A DNA stretch of 64,000 nucleotides. It comes from Beroe forskalii (Eukaryota; Ctenophora; Nuda; Beroida; Beroidae). This document shows positions 46,811 to 56,996 of this stretch, piece by piece; position 1 is the first letter of the stretch; each line of letters begins with the position of its first letter. The DNA lies in contig WFMF01000522.1 of assembly GCA_011033025.1 (NCBI GenBank), positions 52,618 through 116,617 of the forward strand, read 5' to 3'. The position numbers and the translations under genes are program-made. The notes beneath the pieces were generated by a model that was not told where the DNA came from, did no database searches, and was given only the letters and a program-made list of their open reading frames with translations.

Positions 46811-49800
46811 ATGGCGCTTCCTTTTCTACCAGGAAATGCTACCAACAGCAATGTGAGTTCTCGATCTTGAATTATTGCTCCAATGCTGATTATGTTGATT
46901 GGATTTTACTAAAACAATACCACTTCTCATTTTCACAATTATTTTCACGTTCGTAATAACATGATGAAGCACCGAAAATAAGATTTTATATATTTTCTAT
47001 TTCAGTTGGGAGTTGACAGGTTCCACAAGCCTCACGCTTTTGACATGAGAAATGGCGTGCCCGTCTTTGTGGGTGAAGAAAAAGCTGGAATTGGAGGTAG
47101 AAATGAGTTTGTTTGACTTTTAATTTTAACATTTAACTTTATCTTCTATACATTGGAATCGAAAAGTCGAATTCAAAAGTCGAATTGAATAGTCATCATG
47201 GTACTTAGACCTTAAAGATTTATCTGAGACTAAAAGTTTTCCCATTTTTTTCATAAACTATTTCTAAAATCACGTCAGGTAAAGCTCTCCCTGGACAGAA
47301 GATCCCTGTAAAGAGTAAAACTTTAGGCAGGTTCAGGTTAAGAAACGTACCGATCCTACCTAAACTTCAGCACTGTACGATGCTATTTCTAATCCTACAT
47401 TTCTTCAGGTAAGGCTCTCCCTGGACAGAAGATCCCTGTAAAGAGTAAGATGGTTCCTAACGGTGCAGGACAACCTGCCCCCTCCTGGGTGGCTTACGAC
47501 AGACAGGTCCTGAGGTTCAGTGCTTTCTTCCAGGAGGCTGTTCATGAGAAGAGGGAGGAGAAGTACAGGATTAGAAAATGAGTGGGATTCTAACCCCGAA
47601 CTATTCTAACATACATTCTATCCCCACTCTATCTCATACATAGAAATACAGGATTAGAAAGAGAGTGGTATTCTAACCCCTAACTATTCTAACATACATT
47701 CTAACCCCTATACATACAAGTACAGGATTAGAAAGTGAGTGGGATTCTAACCCCGAACTGTTCTAACATACATTCTAACCGCATTATTCTAACATACATT
47801 CTAACCCCACTCTATTCCATACATAGAAATACAGGATCAGAAAGTGAGTGGGGTCACTTATTCTAAATCAACACTATTCTAACCCTCATTCTAAATTCAC
47901 TCCATTATTTACCAACTCCATTATAAACCCACTCCATTCTAACCCCAATCTAGCCTAAGCGCGCTCTATTCTAACCCCAATCTATCTTTACCCCACTCTA
48001 ATCTAACCCTCTAACCCCACTCTATTCTAACCCTTTTCTCCCCTCCAGATGCACCATTCTCTACTACCTGGAAGATGACAGTATCCAAGTCAACGAGGCG
48101 TGTCAAGAAAACAGCGGCATCCCCCAAGGAACCCTCATTCGACGACACAGGTCATTTTCATTTCCACATTCCAGATTTGTTTTTGTGACTGCACAGTGCA
48201 CACCTGTATTGTAAATGTACCTTATCTTTTTTTTCCTTTTTTTGTGCAATCCTTTTAATCATTTATATTTAACACAAAATACTGGCAAACCAGGCACTAC
48301 CCTTGAGTTGAGCCACCATGCCATCCAGAAGATATTATTTGACTAAACGCCGCGCACGAGAAATAGGCGGGTAGGATGACGTCATTATCATAGCTCAATG
48401 TAGTGAGTTGATGACGTTGAATCGCCTATTTTTCGTGCGCAGCGTTTAGTTTGAGAGCTCGAAGAGACTTATCGTTATTATCATGATTGATTTCTGTTCC
48501 TTTCATTCTTTTTATGTCCAGGATCCAGAAGCCCGCCCCCCATGACGACACCTTCTACGATCTGGATGCTTTCAACGTCGGTAACAACGTCACACTCTAC
48601 AGTCGCAGTTTCACCATAACGGTGCGTGTAATCATCAATTTGACACTTAAAATGTTTTCCATCTATTTGAGTGATCTTTCAATGAATTTGCGCCAATTCT
48701 GCACCTGCACCACGATGAATGATTTCATTTGAGTGGGAGTAATGCGTCAACGGCACATTAGATTTCGCGTACAGGGGTAGCGGTGAAGGGCCAGGCCCCA
48801 GGGGTATTATAGTGGTAAGATGTCGCTAGAGGTAGAGATGAGATATCGCCATGTGGGGGGTAGACGCCACAATGTCACATATTACCGATCACGGGTTTGA
48901 AACTCCCTTCCTCTCAGGACTGCGACGCTTTCACCCGGAACTACCTCACCAAAGCGGGCACCAAAGTCCCGGATCCCGCAGCTCTGGAACCCGCGGACCC
49001 GTACTTCGAACACCGGAAGAAGGAAGCCGCCACGATGCAGCCCCACCGACCTTACGAGAAGTGCGACACCTCAAGCAGGTGGGTGGGAGTGACGGTTTTG
49101 TCCACCCGAGAAAGATGGCAATAGAGGAGGTTTATTGCAATCTGTCGAGTAATCAGATTGATAATGGACCTTATGACTCGATGAGTTATTCATAAATATC
49201 ATTATATTTCGTCCTTCCTAAATTTTTAAATCTCTTTCTCATTAACCAACCCGCACTTTGAAAATTCCTAACTCCCTTCCCTCAGTTCCTGGAGAACGAC
49301 CGTAAAGTCCTCCGTTTCTACTGCATCTGGGACAACTCCGCAGAGATGTTCGGGGATGTGAGGAGCTGGTGCTCCACTACTTCCTGGCAGACGATACGAT
49401 GGAGATCAGAGAGGTTATCCGAGCTAACTCAGGGAGGGATGCCGCTCCCAAGTTCCTGAGGAGGAGCAAAGTTCCTAAGGTGGGTGAACAAGGGTGGAGA
49501 AAAGTTCCTAAGGTGGGTGAAAAAGGGTGGAACAAAGTTCATAAGGTGGGTAAACAAGGGTGGAACAAAGCCCATAAGGTGGGTCAAAAAGGGTGGATCA
49601 AAGTTCCTAAGGTGGGTAAACAAGGGTGGAAAAAAGTTCATAAGGTGGGTGAACACGGGTGGAGAAAAGTTCCTAAAGTAGGTGAAAAAGGGGGAACAAA
49701 GTTCCTTAGGTGGGTGAACAAGGGGGAACAAGGTTCCTAAGTCGGATGAACAGGGTTGGAGCAAAGTTCCTAAGGTGTCCTGGAGTGGGGCGAGGGATTT

Positions 49801-52800
49801 GGGGTAGAGCAAGGTTGTAATGGTGGGTCTGGGGTTGTTAGGTTCTTAAGGTGAGCAAAAGGTGGTGGAAATATAAAAAGGTGGTCAAGGGTTAGGAGTT
49901 AAGGAAGGTCAGTGGTGAAAGAACTCCATGAAATTATGTTGGTTATGACTAGGGGTATCCTTAAGGTTCTCAGGATGGGACAATGAGGACGGATCAGGGT
50001 CTCTGAATTCTCCCTAAATACCATCCCCTGCTTATTAAGGTCAAAGTCTCTCTCTCTTTAAAAACCATCCCTCTGTTCAGGAAGTGGGAGCCCTCCACAA
50101 GCCAGGGGAGATCACAGAACGCACAGTTCTGAACGTGTTCGGACCCATGGGGCACGGGGGCAGGTACATTCTGGACTCTCTGAAAACCGGGGCTGTTGAG
50201 AAACAGTTCTACACTGATGCTGATCTCACTATTGGAGCCAAGATCAATGTTTGGGGCAGGTCAGATCGGTCTTGACCAAACACTCTTCTTAACGTTTTTT
50301 TAAATATTCGCATTGGCTCTAAAAATTTCAGAATGATTCCAGTTTTCGATGAATTGCCTTAGACCTAATCAACTCTCAGTCTCGAATATTTGCAAATTAT
50401 TTGTGGTCTCATGAACCACTATAATTTCTCAATTCTGATATCTTCATCTCCGTCAGATCAATGTTTGGGGCAGAGAAGTCACTATTTGTGATATGGACGA
50501 GTTCACGGAACACCACTTCAATTCCAAGTTCGCCGTTGGTATGTCACTTTTACTTAATCGACTGAAATCAATACCATTACCTATTTATATTGTTTATCGA
50601 TTATCTACACAGATAGAAATTCTGGTGATCAAAATTTCGGTGATTCGAAAATAAGGATTTTTCGCAGAAAATCCCAAATTTTGTACCACTTATATAAGTT
50701 CAGTAAGGTCTAACCCTGCCTCTTCTCACTCCCACCACCCCTTCACAGAGAAACCGCACCCGATCCACTACAAGGCAGGCGAAGTGGCGGCCATTGACCG
50801 GGAGATTCCACCCTACAACGGCTGGGGATCCGAGGAGGACTCACGGGCAAACTGTCTGAAGCTCATCGCTCAGGCTCCCAAACGAGACTTCAACAAGTTC
50901 ATGCAGAAGGACAGGTAAGAGAATAAAAGGGTCACTCAGGGTTGATATTAGGTTTATTTCTGGTGCCACTCAATCCTCCACCAATCACTGCCCCTCGACC
51001 CCCTGGCTAGGGGAGTAGGGGACTCCTGTAACTTTCATACTTGCATTCACGTAGATTCAAGAAACCCATTTCTTTAAAACCCTTTCTCTACCCTCCGCCC
51101 CTAACCCCTTCCCCAGACACTTAAGAAACCCTGTCCCTAACCCCTCTTTCCCCAGGCTATGTTTCTTCATAACCCCTTTTCTAACCCCCTTCCCCCAGGC
51201 TTTGTCTCTTCATAACCCCTTTTCTAACCCCCCTGTCCTCAGGCTATGTCTCTTAATAGCATAACACCGTCCCTAACCCCTCTTTTCCCAGGCTATGTTT
51301 CTTCATAACCCCTTTTCTAAGTTCTAACCCCCTTTTCCCCAGGCTATGTCTCTTCATAACCCCTTTTCTAACCCCCCACGTCCCCCAGACAAGGTCTAGA
51401 CAGCCACGTTCTGCGGTACATGGCCCGTCTCGACACCAACCGTCCCATCGACATGGACAGGACCTTCATCGTCTCCTTCTTCCTTTCCGACGATACGATC
51501 AGGTAAATGATTTAAATTTCTGGCACATCTTCTTTTTTTAATAATGTCCCCAGAGGCAAAACCGTGCTAACTCAACCCCAGAGGCTCCCTGAATATGACA
51601 ATAATAATATATACCTAACTTTTGCATTTTTATGGGAATCACAATCAATTCATAGGATAAATATCAATATTACAAAAAGCTTGCCCACCATTCAAAAACT
51701 TTAGCTCTGATATTTAGAATCATTGAAATCTTTCACTGCATTGGCTTGGACAGTAATACCAAAAACACACGTAGGTACAAAGCAATGTAAGCAATGTGAT
51801 GTATTTAAACTATCACCCTATCAGCGTCTTCGAGCCCGAGAAGAGGAACTCCGGTATTGTTCATGGGAAGTTCATTGAAAGGAGCAAACTGGCTAAACCA
51901 TCCGGAGGCTATTATCAGGCAGAGGTATGTGTGGAATTCATTGTATGACTGATTCTAACCAGGCAGAGGTATGTGTGCAATTCACTGCCTGACTTATTCT
52001 GTCTGACTGATTGTATGACTGTTTGTATTTGTATTTCTGAGGATTGAGAAATCTTTCCTTCCTATTCATGTTCTATTTTCTGTCCTTTCTATTTTTTATT
52101 CTACTTTGAACTTCCTGTTCTATTTCTGTCCTATTTCCTCCGCTGTCCCTCTTTAACTGACCCTACCCTCGCAGGATTTGTACGTGGGCGCTGTAGTGAC
52201 CTTCAGGTCTCACAACTTCATTATCACCGATGCAGACGAGTACGTGATGAGCTACGCTGAGAAGCACCAGGTGAGAACTTCCTTGGGATATTCCTTGAAC
52301 TTCCTTGGAATATTCCTTAAATTTCCTTGTAATGTTGTGTCAAAACAAAACCTTTTCCTTGTAATTGGTCTAGAATCTTCCTTACGTACTACGTAGATGT
52401 CGCGAGATCTGAGAATGCCTTATGAAATTTCCAAATGACCGCCATTTGTACGCGTGTGACACTGATTCAACAGTACATCTACGTATGTACATGGCATCAT
52501 GGGACTTGGAAATTTCAGAATGATTCTCGTATCTCGATGATGTCGCCACTGCATTATGCTGGATTTACAATGGAATAAACCTGTGGGCTGTCGTGTGAAA
52601 AATAATTAATTAATTTTTCATCACAATAAATCAGCCATAACGTTCACGCAATGCCACGTCAAATCACAATTTTCACGGACCACCCAATTGTGAAAAGACA
52701 GTGATTTATAAGGATCTATAAGGAAATAAATTGTTGACTGATTATTTTTCAATCCAACTGATGTCTGATCCATCACTCAACCTTATGTTTAATCAACCTC

Positions 52801-55800
52801 TCCACCCGATGTCTGACCCATCACTCCACCTGATGTCCGATCCATCACTCCACCTGATGCCTGATCCATCACTCCACCTGATGTCTGATCCATCACTCCA
52901 CCTGATGTCTGATCCATCACTCCACCTGATGTCTGATCCATCACTCCACCTGATGTCTGATCCATCACTCCACCTGATGTCTGATCCATCACTCCACCTG
53001 ATGTCTGATCCATCACTCCACCTGATGTCGGATCCATCACTCCACCTGATGTCTGATCCATCACTCCACTTGATGTCTGATCCATCACTCCACTTGATGT
53101 CTGATCCATCACTCCACCTGATGTCGGATCCATCACTCCACCTGATGTCTGATCCATCACTCCACTTGATGTCTGATCCATCACTCCACTTGATGTCTGA
53201 TCCATCACTCCACCTGATGTCGGATCCATAACTCCACCTGATGTCTGATCCATCACTCCACTTGATGTCTGATCCATCACTCCACCTGATGTCGGATCCA
53301 TAACTCCACCTGATGTCTGATCCATCACTCCACTTGATGTCTGATCCATCACTCCACCTGATGTCTGATCCATCACTTCACCTGATGTCTGATCCATCAC
53401 TCCACCTGATGTCTGATCCATCACTCCAACTGATGTCTGATCCATCACTCTACCTGATGTTTGATCCATCACTCCACCTGATGTCTGATCCATCACTCCA
53501 CCTGATGTCTGATCCATCACTCCACCTGATGTCTGATCCATTACTCCACCTGATGTCTGATCAACCAATCCACCTGATGTCTGATCCATCACTCCACCTG
53601 ATGTCTGATCCATCACCTGATGATCCTGTCCTCTTTTCAGTGATTACCGAGATTTCCACCATCAGAGGACTGTTCCTGGTCTCCAGCTAAGGAAACTAAC
53701 CGAGATTCTCCCCATTCTTTGCTGTAGAGAATAAAACTCAAACTGTCAAAAAGCCCTCTCTCTGCGGAAAATATGTATTTATTGAGATTCGCAGAAAACT
53801 TGAAACAATAAATGATGCACTTTTGCATATTGATTCCATTTAAACTTATTGAACTGGGATGAAAATTTTATAGATTAATTTAAGTTCCTGTGTTACATCA
53901 GATCATTGATTATCTAAACAATGTTCCAAGCAATAATATCTACAAAGAGTTTTTCCTTCAAAACTTTTTACTCCTAGGTTGATCATTATTTTACGATACT
54001 GATCCCTGATTTTATGTACGTTATAAATTATATACTTGTATGATATGATGTACATAAGATAGTTTTAATAAATAACGCCGTTTTTGCTTCTCGAATCTGC
54101 ACGCAAATGACATGCAGAGATTGCCTGAGAAAAGTTATCAACAAATCCGAAATGGAGCTAAAATATGTGACAAAATCGAGATCAAAGAAATTTGCAGGTT
54201 CCATCATAGCTGATCACTCCGCTACAGAAGTGATCATTTATTGAATTTCTAGAATGTGATGATTTTAAATTATTTGTCCTCTCGTATACTTCCCTAAACC
54301 CCTCTTAGAAGCCCTTCTTTGTCAAGTCCATTACAATCATCCAACCCCCTTTAGAACCCCTACACCCACATTAATCCCCTGAGAACCCTTATTTACCCCT
54401 GGCTCTCCTCTTTACACCCCCCATGCTATCCTTCAACCCCCGTGCGATCTTTCAACCCCCGTGCGATCTTTCAACCCCCCTGTGCGATCTCTCAACCCCT
54501 CCATTCATACATTTGAAGTTCCCAGAAGCAGACCTGAACCGCATTATGGGCGTGGTCTGTGAGCTGATCCCTGAGAACAGTCTGACTGCAGTGCAGGAAT
54601 CCGAGGCTATGGCTTACGATAACTTCATGTGAGTTAGGGACAAATTTCCACAAATTGTCAGAAATAGTAAATCCCTTTTTTTCATCTCTTTTACTGCTGA
54701 TTTGATATGAATTACTGCTGATTTGATATGAATTACAGGGGCATTGATCCAAGTTAATGTCATCATTACTTGCAGGTTTCTGAGTGGAATAATTTCTTCT
54801 GTATTTATGACATTGATCGAGGGAGATATTTTCCCTGTCTCATTAATAAGTTCTGTAACTAAGTACGAGACAGTGCTCGACAAGTTTCCGAGGAAACGAG
54901 GAGCGAAACAAAGTACCAAGTAAAACGATCGGGTTCCAACTCAAAGTTTCATGTACTTACGTACAATCTCATTATACATCTTATCCTCAGAGAGTTCCTG
55001 GAGTCGCACTGCCACTTGAAGTTGTCTCAGCATGCCATGTTGGTAGTGGCACGGCATTATGCCAACCCTGCGCCCTACAAGATAACGTGGGACTTCGTGC
55101 TCAAACTCAGCCGAGAAAAGGTACGATTTAGTGTCATTTAGTGTGTCAGTGATGGAATTGATTAACCTTTTGGAGAACTCAATGGTATCTAATTTATTCT
55201 TCTGATCTAGAATGGTCCATCTTGATTATTTTCATAAACTAATTTGTATTGGTATGTATTTCTTGATATTTGTATTCCATTCCACGGATTAGAATCATTT
55301 GACAATGTTCAATACCTCCTCAATTCCTCATCTTGATGGCATTTTGCCAGCATGATGGCACATGTGACTGCCTCCATTAACCCAATCCATTCCTCAGTTG
55401 CGCAGTGCTAACTTTGACCGCTATGATGAGCTGGTCCAGGCCCTTTCCCGCGCGGAAACAACAAATGAAGTCGAATTAGACCCTGGCGATGTGTATCGAG
55501 CTTGCATCGCGGTGGGGTTACCTTTGACAAACGACCTACTGACTGCTCTAGTTCAGAAGTAAGTCTTGGAAGGTTGGTGTCAGATCTGCCAAATTTGAGG
55601 AAATTCCACATTTTCCTCCTTAAAACAATATGATTCCACCGCGAAATGATCATGCTTCTTGGATAGTGCCGTGGCTTGAAATTAGAACTCAATCTTCATT
55701 TGTTTATTCGGCAGATCGCGAATTTGACGGAGTCTTCCCTAAAATTCACCAATTTTCAGGGTCCCGAAGACCAACGGAAGAGTGGATTACAAGAACTTTG

Positions 55801-56996
55801 TCAACGAACTTCAATCTCGATCTGCGATAGGTAACATCCGCTCCACACATTTTAAACTAACAAGCAGTATCGCGTTATGTATTTCTTGACCATTGAATGT
55901 GTCGAGAGGCGATTTTCTCGTAATAAGAATGATTTAATGGAAATTGGCTGAAGGAAACTGACCGAACTTCAATCTCGATCTGCGGTAGGTAACATCCGCT
56001 TCATCTTAAACTTTAACAAGCAGTGCCGTGTTATGATTTCCTGAAATTTGAATGTGTCGAGAGGCGATTGCTTAACCTGTCCAAAACCTTGCCTCATTGA
56101 TTATTGCACAGTAATCGTAATGATTTGCTGAATGAAGCTGACACAATTTATTTTGCTGATGAACATAAATTCTGAAGATATATGTGCTGAAATTTACCTC
56201 GAATAATTCAAAACATGCGTCCATAGTTTAAACTGCGTCTGTGCGCACAATCGGTCACAAATTCATTGATTTCTGAAACGTAAGCGTAACGCGCAATGCC
56301 ATTTTACTGACGCGCACACAACTTTTCACTCCTTTCGGAGTCTGATATGCGCGCGTTGCCATGGAAACTCAATATTTTCCTATTTACGTATCCCAATTAC
56401 AATCAAGCTTCAACTCTAAATCCTACTGATAGTATTTACCTAGCATACAGTCAGTAATGGTACTCATGAATTGGTACTCAGAATTTTAGATCAATTGAAT
56501 GCGGTCGTGGTCTGAAACTTGAGAGATCGTACGGGTGTTTGATATCATTGAAGATTGGAAAATATTGATTACAGAATACACATTTAGTAGATTGAAACTA
56601 TACTAGAACTATGCTGTTGAATATAGTTCAAAGGCAGAGAACTAAAATAGTTGTTTATTTCAGAGGAAGACGTAAAGTTCACCCCTGACTCAAAGCTCAC
56701 CCAACCAGACGTGGTAAGGATTTGTAATTTAGTACATTGGCACCAATTTGAAATATGAAACGTTTGAACATCCTTGCAATTCAAGTTTGCTGATAGAAAC
56801 TAGTTGTTCCTTAACCTAATATGCGTTTTCCCAGAATCGCAGTGGCTGGTTTGGCCTCCAGAACCTAGAACACAAACACCGAATCACGGATGTAAACACG
56901 AAGTCTTTCTGTACCGATTTGGTGGCGCTGAAGCGAGCCCGATCCCAAACCCCGGTGGAGGCCTGCATTTCACGCTCAAATTCCCCTACGAAGTGA
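46811..56996 (+). CDS. EFHC2: EFHC2-like DM10-domain ciliary protein (19 exons, two lesions)
   Basis: Exons: 46811-46852, 47006-47096, 47409-47577, 48049-48150, 48522-48621, 48918-49082, 49286-49479, 50081-50259, 50474-50538, 50749-50914, 51389-51502, 51825-51924, 52175-52270, 54519-54628, 54991-55120, 55398-55558, 55760-55830, 56664-56713, 56835-56996. Adding one lost base gives 755 residues, close to human EFHC2 (about 750). It opens MALPFLPGN as EFHC proteins do, then three DM10 domains (about 78-185, 224-365, 424-528: [29 protein letters not shown] starts; [28 protein letters not shown] cores) and a C-terminal EF-hand-like region, longer than in EFHC1. Known members are inner proteins of ciliary doublet microtubules. 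Lesions: the exon 3 donor is AT instead of GT (47578) and exon 7 lacks one base near 49350-49365. Many introns carry copies of exon edges. The family is certain; whether this allele is functional is open. Confidence 0.93.
47278..47452 (+). repeat. Duplicate of EFHC2 exon 3 acceptor and 5' edge
   Basis: GTAAAGCTCTCCCTGGACAG then AAGATCCCTGTAAAGAGTAA occurs at 47279 (after cacgtcag) and at 47409 (after tcttcag). Only the second leads into the full exon. Confidence 0.9.
47560..47850 (+). repeat. Four copies of EFHC2 exon 3 donor region
   Basis: Unit: TACAGGATTAGAAAGTGAGT then GGGATTCTAACCCC. Copy 1, at the true exon end, reads AGAAAATGAGT (GT changed to AT); copy 2 reads AGAAAGAGAGT (GT changed to GA); copies 3 (about 47722) and 4 (about 47829) keep GTGAGT. 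Confidence 0.9.
48342..48450. mobile_element. MITE in EFHC2 intron (family copy 1 of 2)
   Basis: ACTAAACGCCGCGCACGAG at the left and its near-inverse ending GCAGCGTTTAGT at the right; GGATGACGTCATTATCATAG in the middle. The second copy is at 60647-60754 in an ATG3 intron. Confidence 0.85.
49463..49770 (+). repeat. About ten copies of EFHC2 exon 7 donor region
   Basis: Unit about 30 bp: AAAGTTCCTAAGGTGGGTGA then ACAAGGGTGG. The exon ends at the first AAG|GTGGGT. The frame stays open through the array (KVPKVG / KFLRWVN readings on the plus strand), so read-through could add a repeat peptide. Confidence 0.92.
50243..50473 (+). repeat. EFHC2 intron 8 bounded by 17-bp direct repeats
   Basis: ATCAATGTTTGGGGCAG is the last 17 nt of exon 8 (50243-50259) and the last 17 nt of the intron (50457-50473). 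Only use of the second copy as the acceptor keeps the phase (GR|EVTICD). Confidence 0.93.
51090..51388. repeat. Intronic repeat of CCCCAGGCTATGTCTCTTCA units
   Basis: Five to six units of about 45 bp, each with a pyrimidine tract and CAG, run up to the real acceptor (tcccccag) at 51388. Potential decoy acceptors. Confidence 0.8.
51912..51992 (+). repeat. Two copies of EFHC2 exon 12 donor region
   Basis: CAGGCAGAGGTATGTGTGGA then ATTCATTG (51917-51944) is repeated at about 51959-51986. Confidence 0.85.
52396..52548. repeat. Imperfect foldback repeat
   Basis: GAAATTTCCAA (about 52425) and TTGGAAATTTC (about 52507) face each other, with GAGAATG / CATTCTC-like flanks. The same GAATCATTCT..GAAATTTCCGA text recurs at 60050-60240. 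Confidence 0.5.
52745..53632. repeat. 24-bp minisatellite, about 36 copies, in EFHC2 intron 13
   Basis: Unit TGATCCATCACTCCACCTGA then TGTC. The unit length is a multiple of 3, so frames stay open on both strands (SDPSLHLM repeats on plus, GVMDQTSG repeats on minus) without meaning that they are translated. Variants (CTTGATG, GTCGGATCC) are arranged in higher-order groups at about 53020-53340. Confidence 0.95.
54280..54510. repeat. Pyrimidine-rich CTTCAACCCCCGTGCGATCT repeats before an EFHC2 acceptor
   Basis: Three to four copies of TCTTTCAACCCCCGTGCGA at 54427-54490 in a C-rich tract leading to exon 14. Confidence 0.8.
55806..56040 (+). repeat. Copy of EFHC2 exon 17 end and donor
   Basis: CGAACTTCAATCTCGATCTG then CGATAGGTAACATCCGCT (55805-55842) and the following AACAAGCAGT text recur at about 55965-56025 with a few changes. 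Confidence 0.88.
56355..56368. promoter_or_regulatory. X-box-like RFX motif GTTGCCATGGAAAC
   Basis: The 14 bp match the RFX X-box consensus (GTTRCC, 2-bp spacer, RGYAAC-like) except for one position. It is intronic in EFHC2, a ciliary gene, but also close to local GCGCGC repeats. Function unproven. Confidence 0.35.

Noticed and set aside
50229-50275. EFHC2 exon 8 reading through its donor
   Set aside because: The frame stops within 15 nt, while splicing at 50259 to 50474 restores the DM10 sequence.
52789-53616. 275-codon minus-strand frame of GVMDQTSG repeats
   Set aside because: It is the reverse reading of a 24-bp minisatellite; both strands are open because the unit length is a multiple of three.
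53640-53690. Internal EFHC2 coding exon after the minisatellite
   Set aside because: In the required phase 0 it begins with TGA, and exon 13 joins exon 14 (54519, FPEADLNR) in phase as in EFHC2 proteins.
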